Source of the DNA: Candidatus Sumerlaea chitinivorans
Lineage (GTDB): Bacteria; Sumerlaeota; Sumerlaeia; Sumerlaeales; Sumerlaeaceae
DNA: 64,000 bases
Direction of reading: 5' to 3'
Assembly: GCA_003290465.1 (NCBI GenBank)
Contig: CP030759.1
Location: forward strand, 970,672-1,034,671
Shown here: positions 1 through 8,721 of the stretch, one piece after another
Layout: each line of letters opens with the position of its first letter
Position numbering within the stretch: the stretch's first letter is position 1
Translations under genes and position numbers: made by a program
The notes under the pieces: model-generated
Told to the model about the DNA's origin: nothing
The model's database searches: none
What the model saw: the letters and a program-made list of their open reading frames with translations, nothing else

Positions 1-485
1 GAGTAATCAAGCTCTTGGTGTGCAATGCGCGCAAACCTTCGCGTGCGTTCTAACCCCTCCCCTGCTACCCGAGCTACCGCAGCATCCGCTGACTTTGACG
101 CTACTTCGTAATAACGTGCAGCCTCTTCATATGCGGTCAGCTTCTCGTAGGCTTGGGCTTTCGACAAAGCGACGATGTCACTCATTTTCCCGGGGTAAAG
201 CGTCTCGTAATTGGCCAAGCGCACAATCGCCGAGCGAAACACATTTTGGCCAGTCACGTCCGTAGGATAGGGGAAGCGATAAACGTCTTCGTTAAGGTGT
301 CGTTGGATGTCTGCAACAATGATCAACAGATTCTCAGCGGGTTTGGCGTAGGTGGCAGCATTTTGTTTCGGCTTCTTGATTGGGGCTGCGGTCAGGGCGA
401 AGCATGCAAGGAAGACGAACATCCATGCGAGCGCAACTTGGCTTATGCAGAAACCAGCGACTCTCGTGTGTTGCCGTGATCGCAC
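1..485 (-). CDS. Partial exported protein of unknown function (C-terminus beyond left edge)
   Basis: An open minus-strand frame runs from a GTG at 485 off the left end of the window, giving the first 161 residues. A GGGAGG ribosome-binding sequence lies five bases before the GTG. The start is basic (VRSRQHTR), followed by a hydrophobic stretch at about residues 9-34 ending in LTAAP, which looks like a signal peptide. The mature part is helical and rich in Ala, Tyr and Glu, with text such as YEKLTAYEEAARYYEVA that resembles a TPR-like helical repeat. I do not recognise the family. It lies downstream of suhB on the same strand but is separated by a terminator-like hairpin. Confidence 0.6.
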   Translation of the reverse strand, partial: MRSRQHTRVAGFCISQVALAWMFVFLACFALTAAPIKKPKQNAATYAKPAENLLIIVADIQRHLNEDVYRFPYPTDVTGQNVFRSAIVRLANYETLYPGKMSDIVALSKAQAYEKLTAYEEAARYYEVASKSADAAVARVAGEGLERTRRFARIAHQELDY

Positions 486-498
486 CTCAGCCTCCCTC

Positions 499-520
499 AA
501 AAATCACCCCGAAAAGGGGT
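499..520 (-). terminator. Rho-independent terminator candidate after suhB
   Basis: On the minus strand ACCCC, a five-base loop and GGGGT form a hairpin (520-506), followed by GA and a run of five T (503-499). It sits 25 bases after the suhB stop. It also falls just before the ribosome-binding site of the next gene, so that gene would need its own promoter or read-through. The stem is only 5 bp. Confidence 0.45.
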
Positions 521-544
521 CGAGCCCGTTGGTAGTAAACACTC

Positions 545-1339
545 CTAACGTAAAGCGTTTCCAAAGCTCTGAATAAATTCTTCGTGAACGAGTCCATTCG
601 TGGCAAGCACCTCGTTGCCAAATGGTGAGAATTGGCCTCCGGTAAAATCCGTGACTTTCCCACCCGCCTCTTCTACAATCAGCCAGCCAGCTGCAGTGTC
701 CCACGGATAAAGGTTTCGCTGCCAGAAGACGTCCAACCGACCGCACGCCACGTAGCATAGATCTAACGCCGCCGCTCCCAGTCGCAGTACCCCGTGAACA
801 TGGCTCAATACTTTCCCGATTTCCGATAAACATCGCTGAAGCACTTCGGGCGTGTCATAAGGAAATCCTGTTACTACAAGACACTGCGACAGAGTCGCAT
901 TCCGGGAGGGGCGAATTGGAGTTCCATTGAGAGCGGCCCCACTGCCCCGCTCTGCGAGAAACAGTTCCTTGTAGTAGGGGTTGAAGACGCCACCGGCTAC
1001 AACTTCGCCCTTAAATTCAACGCCAATGGAAACGGCAAAAAGCGGCATGGTATGCGCGTAATTTGTCGTACCGTCCAGAGGGTCAATGATCCACCGGAAG
1101 TCGGAACTCCCCCGCAATGCCTGCGCGCCTGTTTCCTCACCAAGAATGCTGTGACTGGGAAAGTGTGACCAGATAACGTCTTTGATTGCTTCTTCGCTCT
1201 GTTTGTCGGCAATGGTCACAAGATTCTTGGCAGACCCTTTTGTTTCAATCGAATCGAGGGCAGCATAATGGCGCATCAAAACCTCGCCCCCTGCCTCCAA
1301 CGCTTTGATCAGGACGTCAGTGATTTCACTCATGGACAC
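545..1339 (-). CDS. suhB: Inositol-1-monophosphatase family protein
   Basis: 264 residues, the usual size for the inositol monophosphatase/SuhB family, Mg2+-dependent cytoplasmic sugar-phosphate phosphatases. The metal-binding signatures are present: GEE at 67-69, DPLDGTTN at 86-93 (Asp86 and Asp89) and WDTAAG with Asp214. Substrate cannot be told from sequence; inositol phosphate and related polyol phosphates are possible, and some relatives also act in rRNA transcription. The longest frame starts with GTG at 1339, while an ATG two codons later (1333) is equally plausible because neither has a clear ribosome-binding sequence. It is transcribed away from tatA. Confidence 0.9.
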   Translation of the reverse strand: MSMSEITDVLIKALEAGGEVLMRHYAALDSIETKGSAKNLVTIADKQSEEAIKDVIWSHFPSHSILGEETGAQALRGSSDFRWIIDPLDGTTNYAHTMPLFAVSIGVEFKGEVVAGGVFNPYYKELFLAERGSGAALNGTPIRPSRNATLSQCLVVTGFPYDTPEVLQRCLSEIGKVLSHVHGVLRLGAAALDLCYVACGRLDVFWQRNLYPWDTAAGWLIVEEAGGKVTDFTGGQFSPFGNEVLATNGLVHEEFIQSFGNALR

Positions 1340-1484
1340 TATGCCGGTTTGCGGCAGGGCTGGCTTGCAAGACTAAGTTTCACGATTCGGATACGAAGAA
1401 TCTCGTTGTCATTCTGCACGCTGCTGAGCTTGAATAGGAACGACTCAGTTCGCTATTGTTTTATGAAAGGACGGCCACGAGGAT

Positions 1485-1748
1485 ATGCCTTCCATCGGAC
1501 TTGGAGAATGGATTTTCATCTTTCTGATTGTGCTGGTCATTTTTGGCCCGTCGAGTTTGCCGAAAATCGGCCGCGGTCTTGGAAAAGGTATCCGTGAATT
1601 CAAGGATGCGCTAAGCGGCATCGGATCGGCCATTGAACGGGAAGAAGCGGATAAGGAGAAAGCGAAACCGTCCCAATCGGCGGCTGCTGACATCCCAAGT
1701 GTGCCCCAAGAGGACACGTCAGAACCTTCGAAAAAAGCCGATGCCTGA
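1485..1748 (+). CDS. tatA: Sec-independent translocase protein TatA
   Basis: 87 residues with the standard TatA/E layout: a short N-terminus, one membrane helix at about 7-20, the hinge FGPSSLP, the amphipathic helix (IGRGLGKGIREFKDAL) and a disordered charged tail. TatA oligomers form the pore or membrane-thinning element that passes folded twin-arginine proteins across the inner membrane. tatC follows after a 60-base gap. No separate tatB is visible, so this protein may serve both TatA and TatB roles as in minimal Tat systems. GAGG lies just before the ATG. Confidence 0.93.
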   Translation: MPSIGLGEWIFIFLIVLVIFGPSSLPKIGRGLGKGIREFKDALSGIGSAIEREEADKEKAKPSQSAAADIPSVPQEDTSEPSKKADA

Positions 1749-1808
1749 GTTCCCGTCCGAGCCGGGCTCGGCCGTCCGCCGGCCTTCCCATTTTTGCTGG
1801 TTGGAGCA

Positions 1809-2756
1809 ATGATCAAACCCGGACGCGCCCAGACTTTTACGGAGCACCTTGAGGAGCTCCGCGTTCGGATTATCATTTGTGTCGTTTTCTTCATATTTGC
1901 CTTTGTTTTGTCCTTTGCTGTCGCCCCCAAGGTTTTGGGGTGGCTTATCAAACCTCTAACACGCGTTACGCCCTCAGGTCCGACGCCTGTTCTGACTCTT
2001 GCTGTGAGTTCAGATGGGGCTCTCCGACTTTCGCCGCAGAATGGAGCCGTAAGCGCGTCCTTGCGAGAATTAGAGTCGTTGGCCGCAAACCAGAAAGAGC
2101 TCTCCGGCTTCGAGCTGCGTTTACCAAGTGGCCAAACCTTACGTTTCGGAGGAGGACGCCATCAGACGAATTTGTTCTTTCTGTCCCCCCTTGAGCCGTT
2201 TATGCTCTTGCTGAAAGGGGCTCTCTTGGTCAGCGCGCTCATTGCTATTCCGATGGCAATCTATCAACTGTGGCTGTTCATTGCCCCGGGGTTGCTGCCG
2301 CGCGAACGACAAGTGGTTAAACCAGTCTTAGTGGCCTCGTTGTTTCTTTTTCCGATGGGGGCAATCTTTGCGTATTTTCTCTCTCACGTGATGCTGCGAG
2401 TCCTTCTCGGCTTCAGCGATTATATCCCGGGCTTGGAACCCAACATTGTCGCCTCCAAGTATCTTGGATTCATGCTGACATTGATGCTTGCGTTTGGCCT
2501 GGTGTTTGAGTTTCCCCTTGTACTGCTGCTGTTTGCCCGCCTTGGGCTCATCAACGCGTCTTTTCTCGTCGAACGTCGCAAATTCGCGATTTTACTCGTT
2601 GCCATTGCTGCTGCCGCGATCACTCCCACCCCAGACCCTCTCAACATGCTTCTGGTGATGACTCCTCTGATCATTCTCTACGAGGTATCCATCTGGGTGA
2701 TCCGTGCGGTTGAACGGGCCAGCGACAAATCGCTCGTGTCTGCAAAATCAAGTTGA
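1809..2756 (+). CDS. tatC: Sec-independent translocase protein TatC with enlarged first periplasmic loop
   Basis: 315 residues from the ATG at 1809; an in-frame TTG at 1794 would add five. TatC is the membrane receptor for twin-arginine signal peptides. The N-terminal signature TFTEHLEELRVRI is intact, as are the first helix, the SPLEPF segment before helix 2, and later segments such as KYLGFMLTLMLAFGLVFEFP and ITPTPDPLN. TatC is normally near 250 residues. The excess lies between helix 1 and SPLEPF, roughly residues 50-125, where the P1 loop carries an extra segment of about 60 polar residues. The stop overlaps an alternative upstream start of the next regulator gene. Confidence 0.93.
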   Translation: MIKPGRAQTFTEHLEELRVRIIICVVFFIFAFVLSFAVAPKVLGWLIKPLTRVTPSGPTPVLTLAVSSDGALRLSPQNGAVSASLRELESLAANQKELSGFELRLPSGQTLRFGGGRHQTNLFFLSPLEPFMLLLKGALLVSALIAIPMAIYQLWLFIAPGLLPRERQVVKPVLVASLFLFPMGAIFAYFLSHVMLRVLLGFSDYIPGLEPNIVASKYLGFMLTLMLAFGLVFEFPLVLLLFARLGLINASFLVERRKFAILLVAIAAAAITPTPDPLNMLLVMTPLIILYEVSIWVIRAVERASDKSLVSAKSS

Positions 2757-2803
2757 CCGATTTACGGAATCCTTGGAGTACAGTAACTTCAAGATCACGA
2801 GCG

Positions 2804-3736
2804 ATGGAAAGCACAGAGAATAAGAACTCAGAGCGCATTCTGATCGCAGATGGCGATCCGCTTTCCCGTCGCGTGCTTGCCAACTATCTTGGCAGATTCT
2901 ACCATGTAGACGTTGCAGAGAATGCCAGCCAAGCGTTAGATCTGGTCGAGAGGTCCTATGAAGACTACTCGGTCGTGTTGGTGACCAATGAGCTTCCCCC
3001 TTCCGGACTTCAATGCATCGCGCGGGTTCGAAAGGACAATCCGCACCTAAAGATTGCATTCCTGACTGGTTCCGACTACGACTCCGAGTTTCCCCTTTTG
3101 CGTCGCTACGACATCTTCACCGTTCTCGTGCGTTCGGTGCCATTTGATTATGACGAACTTCTCATCACCATCGAAAACATGATCTCTCCCCACAAAGCGA
3201 TGGGGTTGCGCCGCTACTTAAAACTGCAAAACCAGTGCCACGAGAGAGTCATACGCTCGTTGGCCGATAAGCAGGCGATGATGGAAGAGGCTCTGAGTTT
3301 CTTTCGCAGGTACCGTCCGCATGATACGGACGTCAGCCAAATCCGTCTCGCTTTTGAAGAATTGATCAATAACGCCTTTTACCATGCATTCAAACGCACC
3401 ACCGGCGAAGAGAAGTATGAAATGGGTGCGTTTACTGAGTTGGAGCGTGGAGAGCAGGTGGTTGTGGAGTTCGGATGGGACAAAAATTTTCTCGGTTGCT
3501 CCGTCACAGATAACCAAGGGACGCTTGATGTGGACACGGTTATGCGCAAGCTCGAGCGTCAGATCACTCGCGAGGGGCTCCTCGATGAGCGAGGACGGGG
3601 CCTCTATCTCACCCGCACACTGTCGGACAAGATGGTGATCAACATCCACCCACGAGTTGCGACTCAGGTGATTCTCCTCTTTGCCCACAAAGGCCATGCT
3701 AAAGTGAAGCCACTCTTTATCAATGCGTTGGGCTAA
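2804..3736 (+). CDS. Receiver-like domain fused to RsbW-type anti-sigma/histidine-kinase-like ATPase
   Basis: 310 residues from ATG 2804; a TTG at 2753 overlapping the tatC stop would add 17. The N-terminal 120 residues fold like a response-regulator receiver: the acidic pair DGD and the LTGS segment are present. The phosphoacceptor region reads VTNELPPSG, with Thr or Asn where Asp is expected, and the usual Lys-Pro reads VPF, so it is probably not phosphorylated in the normal way. The C-terminal half has an N box (FEELINNA, about 184-191) and a GRGL loop (about 264-267), as in GHKL ATPases of the RsbW/SpoIIAB type. It has no membrane segment. It probably controls a sigma or anti-sigma partner; the target is unknown. 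Confidence 0.7.
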   Translation: MESTENKNSERILIADGDPLSRRVLANYLGRFYHVDVAENASQALDLVERSYEDYSVVLVTNELPPSGLQCIARVRKDNPHLKIAFLTGSDYDSEFPLLRRYDIFTVLVRSVPFDYDELLITIENMISPHKAMGLRRYLKLQNQCHERVIRSLADKQAMMEEALSFFRRYRPHDTDVSQIRLAFEELINNAFYHAFKRTTGEEKYEMGAFTELERGEQVVVEFGWDKNFLGCSVTDNQGTLDVDTVMRKLERQITREGLLDERGRGLYLTRTLSDKMVINIHPRVATQVILLFAHKGHAKVKPLFINALG

Positions 3737-3776
3737 TTTGGTGTGAGGAATTGACCTGAAGGAGGGGCTCGACAGG

Positions 3777-4730
3777 TTATTTTATAGACCGCTTACTGGA
3801 ATCGCTGCGAAATCCGTACTGGGAAGCAATTGGATCGTTGGTTGGAGGCGCAGCTCCGGGTGCGTATGGAGAAGCCGCTGGCGGAACGCGCCACAACGGC
3901 TGAATCTTGGAACCTTCGATGACCACAGGAGTCGCTTCCGAACGGGGCTTCGCTGAGTCGCTCGTGGGTGTGCGACTCGCCCGAACTGCCGCGCTGTTCT
4001 CTTCGCCGGCTGCGCGGGAATAGCTAACCGATGCTTTTCCTTGCGTCAGAGGCGATGACTTTGGAGCACCCTCAGCGTTGAAAGAACTCGATTCTGGGGC
4101 CCAGCTTCCTTTGCCTGAAGTTTGGAGGGCTCGCTCAGCGGCGACTGTCTGAGCCCGTGCAGCCGAGATGCGCGAGGGGGACTCTCCGCTTTGGGATTGA
4201 CGTTTTTCGACCCACCCCCGAACCAACCGGATATGCTGGGGGTCGCGGAGCGTTTTGAGCAGTTGAGCAGCACTCTCACTGATAAGCCACTTCCGCGGGT
4301 ACCGGGCTTGCACAACTTCCTCAGCCGCTGCGATCGCAGCTTGCCGATTCTTTTCCATAAGCTCGAGCGACGGACTGGCCTCCATCCTCATGGCGTATAT
4401 TTGGGCAATCAGAAAGTGGTGAACGGCCCTTCGCTCGGGGTTTATGCCCTGGGTATTATAGATCTCCTGCGCTATGAGCAAAGCTGTGTCGTAATCTTCG
4501 GTTTGAATCAGTTTCTTACAGAGTTCTTCCTGAAGCTGAGTCCGAGTATTTGGGTCTTTAGCCAGTGAAATTTCCCGCACGCACTGCGCAATCGCACGCT
4601 CAAGTTCGCGGCGGTGCTGGGGCGTAAGCGAGCGGCTACGGTACAGCTCCGTCGCTACCGTAAGGCATGGCCAACAGCAGAGAGCCAAAAGCAACATGCT
4701 GCGCGCTAAATTTCGGTGCAACCCGTTCAT
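3777..4730 (-). CDS. Secreted protein of unknown function with helical repeats
   Basis: 317 residues with an N-terminal signal peptide (about 1-27, leucine-rich core ending TVATE). The region to about residue 170 is helical and TPR-like (for example DYDTALLIAQEIYNTQG). The C-terminal third is low-complexity, rich in Ser, Ala and Pro, and likely disordered. No catalytic motif is recognisable. Its start overlaps the stop of the upstream receiver-kinase gene by four bases (ATGA), so the two are cotranscribed and probably translationally coupled. This suggests a functional link, for example an envelope output or sensor partner. Confidence 0.65.
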   Translation of the reverse strand: MNGLHRNLARSMLLLALCCWPCLTVATELYRSRSLTPQHRRELERAIAQCVREISLAKDPNTRTQLQEELCKKLIQTEDYDTALLIAQEIYNTQGINPERRAVHHFLIAQIYAMRMEASPSLELMEKNRQAAIAAAEEVVQARYPRKWLISESAAQLLKTLRDPQHIRLVRGWVEKRQSQSGESPSRISAARAQTVAAERALQTSGKGSWAPESSSFNAEGAPKSSPLTQGKASVSYSRAAGEENSAAVRASRTPTSDSAKPRSEATPVVIEGSKIQPLWRVPPAASPYAPGAAPPTNDPIASQYGFRSDSSKRSIK

Positions 4731-5869
4731 CGGTTTCCTGAAGCTTCTTGTATAGGCTCTCCTGCAGTCTCCAAAGGCAAGTACACGGTGAAGGTTGTCA
4801 ATTCATTTTGTCGGCTTGTCACTTCCACTTTGCCACGGTGAGCCTCGATCACATAGCGCGTGACGTACAGGCCGAGCCCACTGCCCTCGATCGTCCCATG
4901 CGCACGACTTCGGCGATATTTATCAAAAACCTTTGGCAGCTCATCGGGTGAAATGCCTGGGCCACTGTTCGAGATTTGCACGCAGGCTGAATCTCGCTGA
5001 AGTGGGGACGCAGGAGCACCGACTCGCATTGTGCGAGCTGTGATTTGCCCACCGACGGGGGTGTATTTGCATGCGTTCGCGAAAATATTACTGATTGCGC
5101 GAAACAACATGTTCTCGTCGCCCATCACAGGGGGCAAATCTGGATCCAGCTCCACCGTCACATTGAGCTTCTTTCGCTCAATCTCGGCTTGAAGAACACA
5201 GGATAGGTCTTCAAGAATGAAATTGAGATTCACCTGCCTCGGGTAAATGCTTAGGTGTCCAGCTTCGATTTTACATGAAGTGAGGAAATTATCAATCAGG
5301 GCGAGAATCTTCAGGCTGTTAGCATTGATCGTCTGCACAAACTCCCGCGCACGAGGATTGAGCTCGCCTGTCGTTCGGTCGAAAATCAGTGAACTGTAAC
5401 CGATGATGGAGGACAAAGGGATTTTGATATCATGGGTGATCATTGAGATCATGTCCTCACGAAAACGCACAGCATTCACGTGTGCGTAGGCCCGATCGAC
5501 AGCTTCCCTTAGTTCCTGAAAATCGAAGGGTTTCGTGATATAGTCGAAAACCTTGTGGTGGACCGCCTCGATTGCAGATTCGGTGGAGGCGTGGGCAGTA
5601 ATGACAATCACTGCAATTCGCGGGTTATCACCGATGGACCGAATGACTTCAAATCCGTCGACATCGTGCATTCGCACGTCGGTAATGACGACCGGATAGT
5701 CCTTTTCCGCTAACTTCTGAATTGCCTCTCGACCGCCATAAGCCGTATCAGCCTGATAGCCACATGTCCGTAGGAGAGAAGCCACGCTGTCAGCCATTCG
5801 CTTCTCATCGTCCACTACGAGCACACAGCGCTCCGGGCTACCGACTTCCAGATTTGGCTCCTCGCTCAT
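4727..5869 (-). CDS. Cytoplasmic receiver-histidine kinase hybrid
   Basis: 380 residues from ATG 5869, chosen because GAGG lies six bases upstream; the frame continues 62 codons further without a convincing start. An N-terminal receiver has phosphoacceptor Asp64 ([10 protein letters not shown]) and Lys113 (TKPF). It is followed by a HisKA domain with His146 ([11 protein letters not shown]) and a HATPase domain with the N box NIFANACKY and the GSGLGLYV G box. There are no membrane segments, so it must receive its signal from another kinase or from the cytoplasm. The receiver-first order is typical of relay proteins. The downstream gene, overlapping by four bases, encodes a secreted protein. 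Confidence 0.87.
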   Translation of the reverse strand: MSEEPNLEVGSPERCVLVVDDEKRMADSVASLLRTCGYQADTAYGGREAIQKLAEKDYPVVITDVRMHDVDGFEVIRSIGDNPRIAVIVITAHASTESAIEAVHHKVFDYITKPFDFQELREAVDRAYAHVNAVRFREDMISMITHDIKIPLSSIIGYSSLIFDRTTGELNPRAREFVQTINANSLKILALIDNFLTSCKIEAGHLSIYPRQVNLNFILEDLSCVLQAEIERKKLNVTVELDPDLPPVMGDENMLFRAISNIFANACKYTPVGGQITARTMRVGAPASPLQRDSACVQISNSGPGISPDELPKVFDKYRRSRAHGTIEGSGLGLYVTRYVIEAHRGKVEVTSRQNELTTFTVYLPLETAGEPIQEASGNR

Positions 5870-5969
5870 GAATTCCTCAAGTTCCCCACCGCAAATCTGC
5901 GCTTCACACCCGAAGTTTTCTTTTTGTTCCTTGCATCCGTCTGTAGTCGTATTGAAAAAGCCTAACTCG

Positions 5970-6488
5970 ATGGCAAGGGAAATAGAGGGCAAGTTGACGC
6001 ATCTGGATGAGAAGGGGCAGGAGCGGATGGTGGACGTTTCTGGGAAATCACCCACCCACCGAGAGGCCGTGGCGGAGGGAATTCTCCGGTTGCCCGAGCC
6101 CGTCAGCGAAGCGATTCGAACTGGAGCTCTTCCTAAAGGGGACTTTTATGCCACCGCGCGAATCGCCGGAATTCTTGCGGCCAAACAGACATCTACCCTA
6201 ATCCCTCTATCTCACCCACTTCCGCTTGAGCACGTCCAAGTTGAGGTGTGGTTTGATCAAAAACAAAAAATTTGTGCTCGCGCGAAAGTCGTGACGGACG
6301 CAAAAACTGGCGTGGAAATGGAGGCGCTTACGGCAGTGACCGTGGCTCTCCTTACCGTCTACGATATGCTGAAGGCTCTCGGAAAAGGCATGGAACTTGG
6401 ACCAATTCGCCTACAGTCGAAGACCGGGGGGAAGTCGGGCGAGTATGCGGTGCCCAGCCTGTTTGAAGAGGATAACTCCTCAAGCTAA
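5970..6488 (+). CDS. moaC: Cyclic pyranopterin monophosphate synthase MoaC
   Basis: 172 residues from ATG 5970, which matches the family start ([18 protein letters not shown]). MoaC converts the MoaA product into cyclic pyranopterin monophosphate, the first step of molybdenum cofactor synthesis. Conserved catalytic features are visible: LPKGD with Lys56, IPLSHPL with His82, and YDMLK with Asp122 and Lys125. No other moa gene is in the window, so the pathway is completed elsewhere. It is divergent from the receiver-kinase gene; the 100 bases between hold both promoters. Upstream in-frame codons in the overlapping region look non-coding. Confidence 0.92.
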   Translation: MAREIEGKLTHLDEKGQERMVDVSGKSPTHREAVAEGILRLPEPVSEAIRTGALPKGDFYATARIAGILAAKQTSTLIPLSHPLPLEHVQVEVWFDQKQKICARAKVVTDAKTGVEMEALTAVTVALLTVYDMLKALGKGMELGPIRLQSKTGGKSGEYAVPSLFEEDNSSS

Positions 6489-6715
6489 CCTTCGAGGCCG
6501 TGGGCGAAACAGTCCATGACTTGTTTTTGAAACAGTCGTCATCGAGCGGTTTAGATCGATTTAGAGGGGTAAACATCTGCCACAGTTTTTAAAAAGTCCC
6601 CCGAAAAATTTCGTCTTGACCTCGAACGATTTTGCCTTCGCCGTGTATCACGATTTTGAAAGTGAAAGTTGGTTAGAGCGCCGGGTTCTTCCGGCTAAAT
6701 TCAACGGAGGTCTAG

Positions 6716-7738
<1,023 letters not shown>

Positions 7739-7770
7739 GTCACGCGGCGACGCATTGCTGGACTGGGCGG

Positions 7771-7792
7771 GGTCGCCCTCTCGCGGGCGACC
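7771..7792 (+). other. Strong hairpin between gap and tpiA
   Basis: A perfect 8-bp inverted repeat (GGTCGCCC, six-base loop, GGGCGACC), extended by TGGG and CCCA across a small internal loop. There is no T run after it, so it is not a classic terminator. It may stabilise the gap transcript 3' end or tune tpiA expression. Confidence 0.5.
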
Positions 7793-7853
7793 TCACCCAA
7801 CCGGCGAATTTGTCCTTTTAGGTTTAAGAGAAAGGGTCCGTTGGGTTTTGATT

Positions 7854-8609
7854 ATGGCACGAAAACCGATCATTGCGGGAAACTGGAAGATGCATAAGAC
7901 TCGCAAGGAAGCAGCTGACCTTGCGAATGCTTTGGCAGCGGCATTAGGGACCATCACTTCTGTTGAGGTAGTGCTGTGTCCCCCATTTACCTCTCTGGAG
8001 GCCGTTGCAGCGGCAATTCGTAACACAAATATCAAGTTGGGTGCCCAGAACTGTCATTGGGCCGATCAGGGCGCTTTTACTGGCGAGGTCTCGCTCCCGA
8101 TGCTGAAGGAAGCGGGCTGTGAATACGTGATCATCGGCCACTCGGAGCGACGCCAATACTTTGCCGAGACTGACGCAACGATTAATCAGAAAGCCGCTGC
8201 ATGCTATCGGCACGGCATCACTCCCATCATCTGCGTAGGTGAAACGCTCGAAGAGCGCGAAGCGAACCGGACAGCAGAAGTAATCACCACTCAGGTGCAA
8301 GGGTGTTTGAAAGGACTCCCCGCCGACAAGGTTGCCCAAAGTGTGATCGCCTACGAACCAGTTTGGGCTATTGGCACCGGGAAGACAGCAACGAAAGAAC
8401 AGGCGCAGGAGGTACATGCCCTGATCCGCAAGCTTGTCGCTGACATGTTCTCTGCGGAAGTTGCTGAGGCCATTCGGATCCAATACGGCGGAAGCGTCAA
8501 GCCCCAGAATATTCGCGAACTTATGCAACAGCCTGACGTTGATGGGGCTTTGGTGGGAGGTGCAAGCCTCGAGGCAGACTCCTTCGCAGCGATTGTCAAG
8601 TTTGACTGA
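7854..8609 (+). CDS. tpiA: Triosephosphate isomerase
   Basis: 251 residues from ATG 7854, where the family sequence begins ([13 protein letters not shown]). It interconverts glyceraldehyde 3-phosphate and dihydroxyacetone phosphate. Active-site residues are all seen: Lys12, His96 in GHSERR and Glu168 in [11 protein letters not shown], plus the phosphate-binding YGGSVKP near the end. The frame is open for 33 codons upstream, but that stretch contains the intergenic hairpin and has no family similarity. It sits 115 bases after gap, and two inverted repeats follow its stop. Confidence 0.97.
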   Translation: MARKPIIAGNWKMHKTRKEAADLANALAAALGTITSVEVVLCPPFTSLEAVAAAIRNTNIKLGAQNCHWADQGAFTGEVSLPMLKEAGCEYVIIGHSERRQYFAETDATINQKAAACYRHGITPIICVGETLEEREANRTAEVITTQVQGCLKGLPADKVAQSVIAYEPVWAIGTGKTATKEQAQEVHALIRKLVADMFSAEVAEAIRIQYGGSVKPQNIRELMQQPDVDGALVGGASLEADSFAAIVKFD

Positions 8610-8686
8610 GAAGGAGATGCTGCCTTCCAGCGTGAGTCGCGCATCTGCCTTCTCACGTCATGTTGGTCAAAAAGCTAACATGTTTT
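8608..8686 (+). other. Two tandem hairpins after tpiA, the second terminator-like
   Basis: The first pairs GAGAAGG and GATGC (8608-8620) with GCATC and CCTTCTC (8641-8654) around a 20-base loop and overlaps the last base of the tpiA stop. The second pairs CATGTTGG (8659-8666) with CTAACATG (8675-8682), allowing one G-T pair, and is followed by four T. It is AT-rich and may be a weak terminator or attenuator before the phosphofructokinase genes. Confidence 0.4.
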
Positions 8687-8721
8687 AGGTAACGGACGGA
8701 AAGATAGAAGAGGGATTCAAA

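Noticed and set aside
1445-1951. 168-residue minus-strand ORF across tatA and the tatC start
   Set aside because: Antisense shadow of tatA and tatC; low-complexity Ser/Arg composition and no ribosome-binding site.
3218-3697. 159-residue minus-strand ORF inside the anti-sigma-kinase-like gene
   Set aside because: Entirely opposite a gene with recognisable domains; no family similarity.
6616-6649. TTGACC and TGTATC as a promoter for gap
   Set aside because: The spacing is 22 bases, too long for a normal sigma-70 promoter.
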